Assembly (NCBI GenBank): GCA_038522635.1
Contig: JBCBJZ010000051.1
Coordinates: 1 to 22,090, forward strand
DNA: 22,090 nucleotides
Reading direction: 5' to 3'
Source of the DNA: JBCBJZ01 sp038522635
GTDB lineage: Bacteria; Pseudomonadota; Alphaproteobacteria; Rhizobiales; Hyphomicrobiaceae
Positions 1 to 8,315 of the stretch are shown here, piece after piece. The translations under genes and the position numbers were made by a program. Below the pieces are notes generated by a model. The model ran no database searches, was not told the DNA's origin, and saw only the letters and a list, made by a program, of their open reading frames with translations. Each line of letters opens with the position of its first letter. Position 1 is the stretch's first letter.

Positions 1-1199
1 TCCTGGAGAGCTTCTTCAAGCACTACGTAGAGTATGACTTCACCGCCGATCTTGAAGAGAAGCTCGACCTCATTTCCGATGGCAAGCTCGACTGGAAGGA
101 CGTGCTGCGCGCCTTCTGGCGCGATTTCACCGGGGCCGTCGACGAGATCAAAGACCTGCGCGTCGCCGAGGTGTTGGATGCGCTGAACGAGTTGTTGGGG
201 CCGCACATTTTCCCCAACACCGGCGATGGAACCGACCCCCGCAAATGCCCCGCGTGCGATGCCGGGCAGCTCAGCTTGAAGGTTGGCAAGTTCGGCGCTT
301 TCGTGGGCTGCTCGAACTATCCCGAATGCCGTTTCACCCGGCAGTTTACCGATAGCGGTGATCAACCCGCGGCCGCCGCCAACCCCGATGGCAAATTCCT
401 GGGCGACGACCCCGTGACCGGGCTGCCCGTCAGCCTGCGCGCGGGCCGCTTTGGGCCTTACGTTCAACTGGGCGACAACAAGCCCAAGGAGGCGACCAAA
501 GACGGCGCAAAGAACGCCGACGAAGACGTCAAGCCCAAGCGCGCTTCCATCCCGCAGGGCTGGAACCCGGACACGATCGATCTGGACAAGGCGCTCTCGT
601 TGTTGCGGCTCCCGCGTGACGTCGGACCGCATCCTGAAACGAAACAGATGATCGTCGCCGGCATCGGCCGCTACGGCCCATTCGTGAAGCACGAGAGCAC
701 GTACGCCAACCTCGACAGCGTGGACGAGGTGTTCGATGTCGGCCTCAACCGGGCGGTCTCGGTGCTTGCTGAGAAGGCTGCCGGCGGCAAGGGCGGCTGG
801 AAGCGTCCGCAGGCGAAAGTGCTGAAGGAGCTTGGCGAACATCCAGCCGAAGGCGGCAAGATCGAAGTGCTGGAAGGCCGTTACGGGCCCTACGTCAAGC
901 ATGGCTCCACCAACGCCACCGTGCCCAAAGGCACCAAGCCTGAGGATGTCTCGATCGAGCAGGCGGTGCAGTTGATCGCGGAGCGTGTGGCCAAGGGCGG
1001 GGCGAAGAAGAAGCCCGCCAAGAAAAAGGCGCCAGCAAAGGCGGCTGCGAAAGACAAGGACACGGCCAGCAAAACGCCTACGAAAAAGCCAGCCAAGAAG
1101 GCGGCGAAGAAAGCCCCGGCGAAAAAAGCTGCCACCAAGAAAGCCCCGGCAAAAGCGGCGGCCAAGAAGGCCAAGGCCAACAAAGAGAAGGCGGAATGA
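1..1199 (+). CDS. topA: DNA topoisomerase I, C-terminal part (5' end outside window)
   Basis: This is the C-terminal 398 residues of type IA topoisomerase, which relaxes negative supercoils; the catalytic domains lie upstream of the window. The open frame runs from base 3 without a start, so the gene is truncated by the window edge. Residues 1-45 (ESFFKHYVEYDFTADLEEK and what follows) are the typical end of the topoisomerase core. A four-cysteine zinc ribbon follows (CPACD then GCSNYPEC, about residues 82-108). After it come several short C-terminal repeats with the pattern GRYGPYV/RYGPFVKH. The last ~65 residues are a Lys/Ala/Pro-rich, histone-H1-like tail, common in alphaproteobacterial TopA and probably a nonspecific DNA-binding extension. 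The rnr gene starts 18 bases after the stop, suggesting co-transcription. Confidence 0.96.
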   Translation, partial: LESFFKHYVEYDFTADLEEKLDLISDGKLDWKDVLRAFWRDFTGAVDEIKDLRVAEVLDALNELLGPHIFPNTGDGTDPRKCPACDAGQLSLKVGKFGAFVGCSNYPECRFTRQFTDSGDQPAAAANPDGKFLGDDPVTGLPVSLRAGRFGPYVQLGDNKPKEATKDGAKNADEDVKPKRASIPQGWNPDTIDLDKALSLLRLPRDVGPHPETKQMIVAGIGRYGPFVKHESTYANLDSVDEVFDVGLNRAVSVLAEKAAGGKGGWKRPQAKVLKELGEHPAEGGKIEVLEGRYGPYVKHGSTNATVPKGTKPEDVSIEQAVQLIAERVAKGGAKKKPAKKKAPAKAAAKDKDTASKTPTKKPAKKAAKKAPAKKAATKKAPAKAAAKKAKANKEKAE

Positions 1200-1217
1200 C
1201 CGCCGGGCAGCACGGCT

Positions 1218-3584
1218 GTGGCGGCTAAGCCCGGGGCATCACGTGCCGGCGGATCGGGCGCGCCCACGAATTACCTTGCCGCCAACGGCTTTCCCACCAA
1301 AGACGAGGTGCTCGCCTTCGTGCGCGGCGCGGACGCAACCGTTGGCAAACGCGACATCATCAAGGCGTTCGCGATCAAAGGCCCCGACCGCGCACGCCTT
1401 AAAGCGCTGCTGCAGGACATGGCCGACGAGGGTCTGCTCACCGGCAACCGCAAGGGCCTGCACGAGAAGGGCGGCCTCCCCGCCGTTTGCGTCATCGTGG
1501 TCACGGGCCGCGATTCCGACGGCGACCTGATCGCGCAACCCGTCGCCTGGGAAGCCGGCGAAGGCCCACCGCCGCGCATTCTGCTCGACGATACCCGACC
1601 GGCCGCACGCCCGACCAGTTCGCGCAAGGGGCGCACGCGGGAAACGGCCATCGGCGAAGGTGACCGTGTGCTGGCGCGGCTCAAACGCGTCACGCCGGCC
1701 GCATCGTCAAGCAAACCGGCGGCAGCCGACGCCATCGCTTATGAAGCAACGCCGATCAAGCGTCTCCCGCGCGAAGGCCGGCGCATGCTCGGCATCTATC
1801 GCGCCCACGACCGCGGTGGCGGAGAAATCCTGCCGGTGGACCGCAAACAGTTGAAGAGTTTTCTGGTGCGCGAGGGCGATGACGCCGACGCGCGTGACGG
1901 CGATCTGGTGCGCTTTGAACTCGCCAAAGCTGCGCGCCACAGCCTCCCCCGCGTCACGATCGTCGAAAGGCTGGGCAACCCGCAGGACCAGCGCCTCGTC
2001 TCGCTCATCGCGGTGCACGCCCACGGCATCCCCGACACCTTCCCCGCACGCGTTTTGGACGCGCTTGATGACCTCACGCCGCCGCGCCTCGACCAACGCC
2101 GCGATCTGCGCGATTTGCCACTCATCACGATCGACCCTGCCGATGCGCGCGACCACGACGATGCGGTCTACGCGGCGCCCGATGAGGACCCCGCCAACGA
2201 GGGCGGCGTGGTGGTCTGGGTCGCGATCGCAGACGTCGCCCATTACGTGCGCCCCGGTGATCCGCTCGACCGCGAGGCGCAAAAGCGCGGCAACTCGGTG
2301 TACTTTCCCGACCGCGTTGTACCGATGCTGCCTGAGCGCATATCCAACGACCTATGTTCGCTGCGTGAGAACGAAGAGCGTCCCTGCCTTGCTGTCCGCA
2401 TGACGTTCGATAAGCACGGTGAAAAGCGCGACCACGCGTTCCATCGTGGGCTCATGCGCTCCCATGCCAAGCTCGCCTACGAGGAAGCTCAGGCCGCCAT
2501 CGACGGGCGGCCGAACGACAAGGCCGCGCCCCTGCTCGATACGGTGCTGCGCCCGCTTTGGGACGCTTACGCGGTGCTCTCCAAGGGGCGCGCCAACCGT
2601 GAGCCGCTCGATCTCGATCTGCCCGAACGCAAGATCATCATGGACGCTGAGGGTGGCGTCGACCGCATCGTCGTGCCTGAGCGCCTCGAAGCGCACAAGC
2701 TGATCGAGGAGTTCATGATCCAGGCGAATGTCGCCGCGGCACAAGCACTCGAAGCGCGCAAAACGCCGGTCGTCTACCGCATTCATGACCAACCCTCGAA
2801 GGACAAGCTGAAGGCCCTCAAGGACTTCCTGGAGACGCTGGATCTGAAGCTTGCGGCCAACGGCCCGCTCAAGCCCGCCGCCTTCAACGCCATCCTGCGG
2901 CGGGCGCAGGCCCTACCCTCGGGCGATCTCGTCAACGAGGTCGTGCTGCGCTCCCAAGCCCAGGCGGAGTACAATCCGTCGAACGTTGGGCACTTTGGCC
3001 TGAACCTGCGCCGCTACGCGCACTTTACGTCGCCCATCCGGCGCTATGCGGACCTGCTCGTGCACCGTGCGCTGATCAAGGCCTACAAGCTTGGCCCCGA
3101 CGGTCTGCAGGACGATGAGGCGCAGGCGCTTGCTGAAACCGCGCAGTCGATCTCGAATGCGGAACGCCGCGCGATGGCGGCAGAGCGCGAAACCATCGAC
3201 CGGCTGATCGCGAGCCACTTGGCCGATCATGTGGGCGCACGCTTCGCCGGCCGGGTCTCGGGCGTGACCGGCTCGGGCTTGTTCATCAAGCTCAGCGAAA
3301 CCGGCGCCGATGGGTTCATCCCGATCTCCACGTTAGGGGACGAGTATTTCGACCACGATGAAGAGCAACGCGCGTTGGTGGGCGAGCGCACGGGCACGAT
3401 GTTTCAGTTGGGCGACCAGGTTGAAGTGCGGTTGCAGGAGGCGTTGCCCACCGCCGGCGCGCTTCGCTTTGAAATGCTGAGCGAGGGCAAGCGCGCCCGG
3501 CCAAGCCTGCAAAAAGGCTTCAACAAGGGGCGCCGCGGGACCAAGCCCAAAGCACGTCAACACGGCCCCCGCCGGCGGCGGTGA
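1218..3584 (+). CDS. rnr: Ribonuclease R
   Basis: RNase R is a processive 3'-5' exoribonuclease of the RNB (RNase II) family that degrades structured RNA. The 788-residue length fits the family. A winged-helix-like N-terminal region is followed by cold-shock-like segments and then the RNB domain. The catalytic Asp cluster DPADARDHDDAV lies near residues 304-316 and the signature HFTSPIRRYADLLVHR near residues 604-620. An S1 RNA-binding domain (GRVSGVTGSGLFIKL) covers about residues 673-755. The C-terminal tail is basic (GRRGTKPKARQ, ending RRRR), as usual for RNase R. The GTG start lies 18 bases after topA. The more internal ATGs would cut into the N-terminal domain, so GTG at 1218 is preferred. 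Confidence 0.96.
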   Translation: MAAKPGASRAGGSGAPTNYLAANGFPTKDEVLAFVRGADATVGKRDIIKAFAIKGPDRARLKALLQDMADEGLLTGNRKGLHEKGGLPAVCVIVVTGRDSDGDLIAQPVAWEAGEGPPPRILLDDTRPAARPTSSRKGRTRETAIGEGDRVLARLKRVTPAASSSKPAAADAIAYEATPIKRLPREGRRMLGIYRAHDRGGGEILPVDRKQLKSFLVREGDDADARDGDLVRFELAKAARHSLPRVTIVERLGNPQDQRLVSLIAVHAHGIPDTFPARVLDALDDLTPPRLDQRRDLRDLPLITIDPADARDHDDAVYAAPDEDPANEGGVVVWVAIADVAHYVRPGDPLDREAQKRGNSVYFPDRVVPMLPERISNDLCSLRENEERPCLAVRMTFDKHGEKRDHAFHRGLMRSHAKLAYEEAQAAIDGRPNDKAAPLLDTVLRPLWDAYAVLSKGRANREPLDLDLPERKIIMDAEGGVDRIVVPERLEAHKLIEEFMIQANVAAAQALEARKTPVVYRIHDQPSKDKLKALKDFLETLDLKLAANGPLKPAAFNAILRRAQALPSGDLVNEVVLRSQAQAEYNPSNVGHFGLNLRRYAHFTSPIRRYADLLVHRALIKAYKLGPDGLQDDEAQALAETAQSISNAERRAMAAERETIDRLIASHLADHVGARFAGRVSGVTGSGLFIKLSETGADGFIPISTLGDEYFDHDEEQRALVGERTGTMFQLGDQVEVRLQEALPTAGALRFEMLSEGKRARPSLQKGFNKGRRGTKPKARQHGPRRRR

Positions 3585-3655
3585 TTTCTCCCGACAAGCG
3601 CCGTTGCGGCAGAGCGCCCTGTTGACGCGAGCTGGCGCAGTTGGTCCTGTCGCGC

Positions 3656-4123
3656 ATGACCCAAACGCCGCCGCGCGATTTCCGCTCCAGCGCTACAGAG
3701 CCCGTAGCCCGTGATCCCTTCAAGTCGATGGGACGCGGCGCACGCCTGCGCTGTCCCCAATGCGGCGTAGGTCGCCTTGATGCGCGCTACTTGAAGATCG
3801 TTGACCACTGCCAGAACTGCGGTGAGGCCTTCCACCACCACCGCGCCGACGATGCGCCAGCCTATTTCACGATGTTCATCGTCGGCCACCTGATGGGTGC
3901 TGGCGCCCTCGCGCTTGAGCAATCCTCATCCCCGCCGCTATGGGTGCACGCGCTCATTTGGGGACCCTTGACGCTGCTGTTGTCTGCCGTACTACTGCCG
4001 CGCGTGAAGGGTGCGTTGGTCGGCCTGCAATGGGCCAACCGAATGCACGGCTTCAACGCCGAGCTGGCCGACGAGGCCGTTGACGATGGTGGCACGGGCC
4101 CCGATACGCCAGCCCGACCCTGA
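3656..4123 (+). CDS. DUF983 family membrane protein
   Basis: The product is a 155-residue DUF983 protein, a family of small membrane proteins of unknown function frequent in Alphaproteobacteria next to rnr. A zinc-ribbon-like region comes first: RCPQCGVGRL, then HCQNCGEAFHHH, giving two CxxC pairs around residues 29-55. Two hydrophobic segments follow (YFTMFIVGHLMGAGALAL and ALIWGPLTLLLSAVLL), probably transmembrane. The frame also opens at a TTG at 3641, but ATG at 3656 is the more natural start. It lies 71 bases after rnr and 31 bases before the Nudix gene, in the same direction, so it is probably part of that transcription unit. Biochemical function is unknown. Confidence 0.88.
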   Translation: MTQTPPRDFRSSATEPVARDPFKSMGRGARLRCPQCGVGRLDARYLKIVDHCQNCGEAFHHHRADDAPAYFTMFIVGHLMGAGALALEQSSSPPLWVHALIWGPLTLLLSAVLLPRVKGALVGLQWANRMHGFNAELADEAVDDGGTGPDTPARP

Positions 4124-4154
4124 TCCCATCCGACATCTGCCGCGCAGAGGTGCC

Positions 4155-4907
4155 ATGAGCGAAGAGCCAGTCCCGCGCGATGCCGCCACACTCATCTTGG
4201 TCGATCGAAGCGATGGACCGCCGAAAATCCTTGTCGGGCAAAGGCGCCACGACCAAGTGTTCATGCCGGGCAAATACGTCTTCCCCGGCGGTCGTGTCGA
4301 TCCGGGCGACGCAGATGTGCCCGTGAGCCTCGCCTTGCGTGACCACGAAATCGAAAAGCTGCTGCTCGACATGAAGGGGGAAGCCAGCCGCACGCGCGCC
4401 CGGGGCCTTGCCGTCGCTGCGGTGCGAGAAACATTCGAAGAGACGGGGCTAGCTCTTGGTGCAGCGATCCCCGATGCCAGCTCGCACGCCTCCACGGGCA
4501 CACCCAGCGACACATCAGCAGTTCGCGAGCCCCCAAGCACGGCGCATGATGCGATCTGGCAAGCCTTCTTCGCGCTCGGCGTCGCCCCACGCCTCGATGC
4601 GCTCACATATTTCGCCCGCGCGATCACGCCGCCCGGCCGCCCAAGGCGCTACGACACGCGGTTCTTCTGCGCCGAAACGGATGCGATTTCGCACCGGACC
4701 GACATGCGCGATGAAGAACTGCTCGGCCTGCACTGGCTGACCTTTGAAGAAACGCGCAACTTCGATCTGCCGGCCATCACCCGGGTCGTGCTTGAAGATT
4801 TGTACGACCAGTTGGAAGCGCCGCGCGATGATTTCGCCAGCCAGCCCGTCCCATACTACCACCAGAGAGACGGCAACTTCCGCCGCGATCTTCTAAGCCC
4901 GACCTAG
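4155..4907 (+). CDS. Nudix hydrolase
   Basis: This 250-residue protein belongs to the Nudix superfamily, which cleaves nucleoside diphosphates linked to another moiety. The strand-loop signature MPGKYVFPGGRVDPGD is at about residues 37-52, and the Nudix helix core VRETFEETGL is at about residues 92-101. The Nudix box is not canonical: an insertion of about 30 residues sits between the GGRVDPGD loop and the helix, and the first Glu of G-x5-E-x7-REUxEExGU is replaced by Arg. This layout recalls the NUDT7/NUDT19-like, CoA-type branch, but the substrate cannot be read from sequence. The frame is open from 4011, overlapping DUF983. The ATG at 4155, preceded by AGAGG, gives a sensible N terminus. 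It is the last gene of the topA-rnr-DUF983 run. Confidence 0.88.
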   Translation: MSEEPVPRDAATLILVDRSDGPPKILVGQRRHDQVFMPGKYVFPGGRVDPGDADVPVSLALRDHEIEKLLLDMKGEASRTRARGLAVAAVRETFEETGLALGAAIPDASSHASTGTPSDTSAVREPPSTAHDAIWQAFFALGVAPRLDALTYFARAITPPGRPRRYDTRFFCAETDAISHRTDMRDEELLGLHWLTFEETRNFDLPAITRVVLEDLYDQLEAPRDDFASQPVPYYHQRDGNFRRDLLSPT

Positions 4908-5045
4908 ATAAATCTACGGTGCCGATGCGCTTTGGGTGGGAAGGCAAGGCGTGGAAAATCAAGCCGGTCATTAGCAGCTTGCACCCGTTGCTCTGGCGCC
5001 CGGCACAGGCCTGCAATGCGAGCGGGCCCACCACTCCCGTCTAGC

Positions 5046-5073
5046 TTGACACACCGGCGATTGTGATTAGGTT
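5046..5073 (+). promoter_or_regulatory. Possible sigma-70 promoter of rpmG
   Basis: A consensus -35 box TTGACA (5046-5051) is followed after 16 bases by TAGGTT (5068-5073), a weak -10. The context CTTGAC is typical of strong alphaproteobacterial housekeeping promoters. It would give a leader of roughly 115 bases before rpmG at 5195. The -10 match is poor, so this is tentative. Confidence 0.35.
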
Positions 5074-5194
5074 CGCGGCTTGATCAGCGGCTGAGCGCAA
5101 GATCTTTTGCTCGCCGAAAGCTGCAGCGGGCCTTGCTCTTGGCCCCGCACATCCCTTTTTCATCCGCGCGGACCCGCGCAGGAAGGACTGAACG

Positions 5195-5362
5195 ATGGCG
5201 AAGCCCGTCACCCAGAAGATCAAGCTCGTGAGCTCGGCTGGCACCGGCTACTACTACGTGACGAAGAAGAACCCGCGTAACCAGACCGAAAAGATGTCGT
5301 TCCGCAAGTACGACCCGGTCGCGCGCAAGCACGTCGAATTCAAAGAAGCAAAAATCAAGTGA
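5195..5362 (+). CDS. rpmG: 50S ribosomal protein L33
   Basis: The product is a 55-residue protein matching bacterial L33, a small component of the large ribosomal subunit near the E site. It begins MAKPVTQKIKLVSSAGTG and continues with YYYVTKKNPRNQTEKM and FRKYDPVARKHVEFKEAKIK, the full family length. It is the Cys-free type: the positions where zinc-binding L33 has CxxC pairs carry other residues. An AGGAAGGA purine tract sits about 6-13 bases before the ATG. It is preceded by a 287-base gap with a candidate promoter and followed by a hairpin with a T-run, so it is probably transcribed on its own. Confidence 0.96.
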   Translation: MAKPVTQKIKLVSSAGTGYYYVTKKNPRNQTEKMSFRKYDPVARKHVEFKEAKIK

Positions 5363-5397
5363 GACGCGCGGGTGGCTGCCCTGGTCGCCCTCTAGGC

Positions 5398-5441
5398 TCG
5401 GTTCACTCCAGTTTGAAGTAGAACCGACACCCAGCTTTTTT
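5398..5441 (+). terminator. Probable terminator of rpmG
   Basis: Arms TCGGTTCACT (5398-5407) and AGTaGAACCGA (5417-5427) pair with a single bulged A, and six T follow at 5436-5441. The T-run is 8 bases beyond the stem, further than in an ideal intrinsic terminator, which lowers certainty. It sits 35 bases after the rpmG stop. Confidence 0.5.
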
Positions 5442-5568
5442 CTCATCTTTCGCCTCAGGTGACGCCACGACACGCGGAAGCGACGCGCCGACAAGCTCGC
5501 GATAAGAGCGACGCTTGGCGCGACTGGTTTTTCATCTTTTCAAGCGCTGAGGCGGGGTCGCCGCAGAC

Positions 5569-5652
5569 CCGGGTGGCTGGAACTCCCGACAGCGGGGTAT
5601 TGTTCTCGGAAGGCAGCCACCCGGCGCCAGGTGGTCAAAGAGGGCGTTGACC
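5569..5652. repeat. Cluster of inverted repeats, possible structured RNA
   Basis: A perfect 10-base inverted repeat, CCGGGTGGCT (5569-5578) and AGCCACCCGG (5615-5624), encloses a nested hairpin CCCG-acag-CGGG (5585-5596). Just after it a second perfect pair, GGTCAA (5633-5638) and TTGACC (5647-5652), encloses an 8-base loop. There is no T-run after either, so these are not ordinary terminators. I could not match the region to tmRNA, SRP RNA, RNase P RNA or 6S RNA. Confidence 0.45.
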
Positions 5653-6139
5653 GAGCCCGGCAAGCTGATCGGGGACGTGTGTTGGCTTATTGAGGAGGCC
5701 ACTCCAGCCAAACGAGTCTCCGATCTTCCATCCAAGAGGTTTGCGGCGGTCTCTACGGATGGAAACTGTATTTCGTTGTGTATAGCCAAACTTTTCGCTT
5801 GTGCGAAGACAGCGCGTTGGCTCAACCCGATGCCCTTTCAATCTCACGGCCTCTTGAGCGATTAAAACTTGACAGATGCTCGCGACGCGCACAAGCGCTT
5901 TTGTCCGTTGCGTCAGCGATCTGCCGGGCAAGCTCGCTTCACCCTTAATGGTGAGATGACCGGAAAAGCGCGTCGATATTACGTCGCGATAACGGCGACT
6001 TGCAGCGATCTGAAGAGAGCCGAAGCAGCTTCGCTTTAGCTTAGGCCCCAAGTGATGCCCAGGACCGCGCCGCGCGAACGTGATTCTCTGTGGAATTGAT
6101 TGTGGTTAATGCGCCACGTGAACACCGGTTAGGACGGGC

Positions 6140-6168
6140 TTGACACGTTCACAATTTGCACTTTTTAC
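6140..6168 (+). promoter_or_regulatory. Possible orphan promoter
   Basis: TTGACA (6140-6145) is followed after 17 bases by TTTTAC (6163-6168) in an AT-rich stretch. No + strand gene follows before 8316, so a transcript from here would be noncoding or run antisense into pleD. The -10 match is only 3 of 6. Confidence 0.25.
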
Positions 6169-6343
6169 GACACATGCAGCAGAAAAATTGATCGAAAGTT
6201 GTAGTCGATCTGACACTTTGGACGGTTCGTGACGCCCAATTATGGCGCGCGCCACGCCCCTGCCGCACGCTTAGAGTTTATCCGCAGGCTCACCTATGGT
6301 GATCCCGACCCATCGCCTGACGATCGAAGGCCCAATGCGGCGC

Positions 6344-7717
6344 TCACGCAGCGGCGTCGACCATCACCCGATTGCGCCCATCGCGCTTGGCCGCGTAAAG
6401 CGCCCGATCGGCCCGCTTGAACACCGTCGCAGGCGTATCGTCGGGATGATCCAGCGTTGCGATGCCGACGCTCGCCGTCACGCGGATCTGCGTGGTCGCG
6501 TTGATGTGGAACGGCTCAGCCGCGATGTAGGCACGCAGGCGCTCCGCCACCTGATAGGCGAGCGGCATCGAGGTGTCCGGCATGATGATCACGAACTCTT
6601 CGCCGCCCATCCGGCAAGCGAGGTCGATACCGCGCGTATTGCGCCGAAACCGTGCCGCGAACTCCTGCAGCACCAGGTCACCCGCATCGTGCCCGTAGGT
6701 GTCGTTGACCGACTTGAAGTAATCGATGTCCGCGATCAACAGGGACAACGGGCTGCCCGAATTCATCGCTTCATCAAACAACGTACGCAGGTGGCTTTCC
6801 ATATAGCGACGGTTGTGCAGGCCGGTCAGCGGATCGGTAATCGCCAGCTCGACGCTCTCTTCCAGGCGGTTGCGCAGGAGATCGGAGTGCCGCTTGCGCT
6901 TCACCTGCGTGCGCACCCGCGCCAGCATTTCATGGTTGTCGATCGGACGCAGAAGGTAGTCGTTCACGCCCATGTCGAGACCGCGCAGCAAGCGCGCATC
7001 GTCGCCCGGTTCCACCAGGATGATGATCGGCAGATGCCGCGTGCGGTCCAGCGAACGCACCTGCGAGCACAGCCGTAGACCGTCAGCGCCCTCTAACGAC
7101 AACGACACGATCAGCAAATCGAATGCCCCATCGGAGACCCGCATCAAGGCGTTCTCCATAACAGGCTCGATCGTCACCTCGTGGTGTCCGCGCAACGCCT
7201 TCTCAAGGCGCCCGGAAGACCGCTCATGATCATCAACGATCAGCAGCTTGCCGTTATCTCCGGCCGTCTCAAGGTCCTTCAGCGTCGTCTGGCCGATGCC
7301 CAGCTGCTGCCCGGTGGAGGCGCGCATCATCATCTCGTCGTTCAGCATCTTGAGGCGCGCAAGGTTCTTCACGCGCGTGATCAACGCGATGTCATCGACC
7401 GGCTTCGTCAGGAAATCATCGGCACCAGCTTCCAGCCCCTGCACCTTATCGGAGGGCTGGTCGAGTGCCGTCACCATGATCACCGGCGCATGATGCGACG
7501 TCTCCGATGCCTTCAGGCGGCGGCAGGCTTCAAAGCCATCCATGCCCGGCATCATCACATCGAGCAGCACCACATCCACGCGCTCACGCTCGCAGATATC
7601 GAGCGCTTCCTGCCCGCTGTAGGCGGTCAGCACTTCAAAATACTCAGCCGTCAAACGCGCTTCGAGCAGCTTCACGTTCGCCAGAATGTCGTCGACGACC
7701 AGGACGCGAGCGGTCAT
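6344..7717 (-). CDS. pleD: Two-receiver GGDEF response regulator PleD (diguanylate cyclase)
   Basis: PleD makes cyclic di-GMP when phosphorylated and controls polar development in Caulobacter. This 457-residue protein has the same architecture and nearly the same length. Receiver 1 covers residues 1-120, with acidic residues at VVDD and phosphoacceptor Asp53 in LLDVMMPGMDG. A second, degenerate receiver adaptor covers about 150-270; its acceptor site reads VSLSLEG, with no Asp, as in the classical adaptor. The cyclase domain follows with an intact GGEEF at residues 371-375. An RGID inhibitory site (RxxD) lies exactly five residues before GGEEF, so product feedback inhibition is expected. It starts 34 bases after divK, so the two genes form one operon. 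Confidence 0.96.
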   Translation of the reverse strand: MTARVLVVDDILANVKLLEARLTAEYFEVLTAYSGQEALDICERERVDVVLLDVMMPGMDGFEACRRLKASETSHHAPVIMVTALDQPSDKVQGLEAGADDFLTKPVDDIALITRVKNLARLKMLNDEMMMRASTGQQLGIGQTTLKDLETAGDNGKLLIVDDHERSSGRLEKALRGHHEVTIEPVMENALMRVSDGAFDLLIVSLSLEGADGLRLCSQVRSLDRTRHLPIIILVEPGDDARLLRGLDMGVNDYLLRPIDNHEMLARVRTQVKRKRHSDLLRNRLEESVELAITDPLTGLHNRRYMESHLRTLFDEAMNSGSPLSLLIADIDYFKSVNDTYGHDAGDLVLQEFAARFRRNTRGIDLACRMGGEEFVIIMPDTSMPLAYQVAERLRAYIAAEPFHINATTQIRVTASVGIATLDHPDDTPATVFKRADRALYAAKRDGRNRVMVDAAA

Positions 7718-7751
7718 GTGTTGTGCCTATCCTTGGGCCGATCCGGAACGC

Positions 7752-8174
7752 TCACGCATCCCCGACGAAACGGCGCACCGTATCGATGAAGCTACCCACG
7801 GAAATCGGCTTGGAGATGTAGGCTTCGCACCCGCCTTCGCGGATGCGTTCCTCGTCACCCTTCATGGCAAAGGCCGTCACGGCAATCACGGGGATGCTGG
7901 CAAGCTCATCGTCGTCCTTGAGCCATTTCGTCACCTCAAGGCCTGAGACCTCCGGCAACTGAATGTCCATCAAGATGAGCGCCGGGCGATGGGTCCGCGC
8001 AAGATCGAGCGCGTCCATGCCGTTGCGGGTTTGCAACGTGCGGTAACCGTGCGCGTCAAGCAGATCGTGGAAGAGCTTCATGTTGAGCTCGTTGTCTTCC
8101 ACGATCATGACGAGCTTGCCCGCCGGCACTGGCCGACGACCATCGATCACCGTTGGCCGCTCTTGATAGGTCAT
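7752..8174 (-). CDS. divK: Single-domain response regulator DivK
   Basis: DivK is a stand-alone receiver that links the DivJ/PleC kinases to the CckA-CtrA cell-cycle pathway. The 140-residue product keeps the family-defining stretches VEDNELNMKLFHDLL, LILMDIQLPEVSGLEVTKWL and AMKGDEERIREGGCEAYISK. The phosphoacceptor is Asp70 in this numbering (equivalent to Asp53 of Caulobacter DivK), and the conserved switch residues Thr (AVTAF) and Lys (ISKP) are present. There is no output domain. The ATG start at 8174 gives an N-terminal extension of about 15 residues over the usual length. A GTG at 8129 would give the standard length, but a purine-rich tract favours the ATG. It is the first gene of the divK-pleD operon. 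Confidence 0.95.
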   Translation of the reverse strand: MTYQERPTVIDGRRPVPAGKLVMIVEDNELNMKLFHDLLDAHGYRTLQTRNGMDALDLARTHRPALILMDIQLPEVSGLEVTKWLKDDDELASIPVIAVTAFAMKGDEERIREGGCEAYISKPISVGSFIDTVRRFVGDA

Positions 8175-8315
8175 GCCCCGTGTCCGTTCCTGGCCCCTCC
8201 CCGTTGTGTACCGATTCTGGAGAAGCGCTAGCCGTCAATGTGCGCCACAAGCGGTAACCAACTGTTTAAAATGAACGCGAGTCGCTGATTTCGCCGCTCG
8301 CACCAACGGGTCTCG

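Larger units (their letters stand above)
5363..6343. other. Long intergenic region with inverted repeats, no convincing gene
   Basis: This gap of about 980 bases separates rpmG from the pleD 3' end. Open frames in it are short or unlike any family I recognise (for example a 138-codon frame at 5635-6051 on the - strand). The part from about 5680 to 6240 is visibly AT-richer than the flanking genes. It holds several inverted repeats: 5569-5578 with 5615-5624, 5633-5638 with 5647-5652, and 6190-6195 with 6205-6210. A TTGACA box lies at 6140-6145. It could hold a small RNA or a decayed gene; neither can be shown from sequence alone. Confidence 0.6.

Noticed and set aside
1010..1196. Repetitive Lys/Ala/Pro-coding DNA at the end of topA as a possible repeat element
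   Set aside because: It is in frame and matches the common basic tail of alphaproteobacterial topoisomerase I.
5604..5620. TCGGAAGGCAGCC resembling the SRP RNA apical motif
   Set aside because: The invariant surrounding bases of bacterial SRP RNA (GGUCAGG before, AAGCAGCC after) are absent.
5635..6051. 138-codon - strand frame in the rpmG-pleD gap
   Set aside because: No recognisable domain, no good ribosome-binding site, and mixed composition; it could be a decayed gene, but I cannot support a call.
6296..7078. 260-codon + strand frame antisense to pleD
   Set aside because: Composition is rich in His, Arg and Val without recognisable motifs, while pleD on the other strand is unambiguous.
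8256..8276. CtrA-like sequence in the divK-DUF3572 gap (TAAC and TTTAAA)
   Set aside because: Half-site spacing is off by one base and the second half is imperfect, so it is no better than chance.
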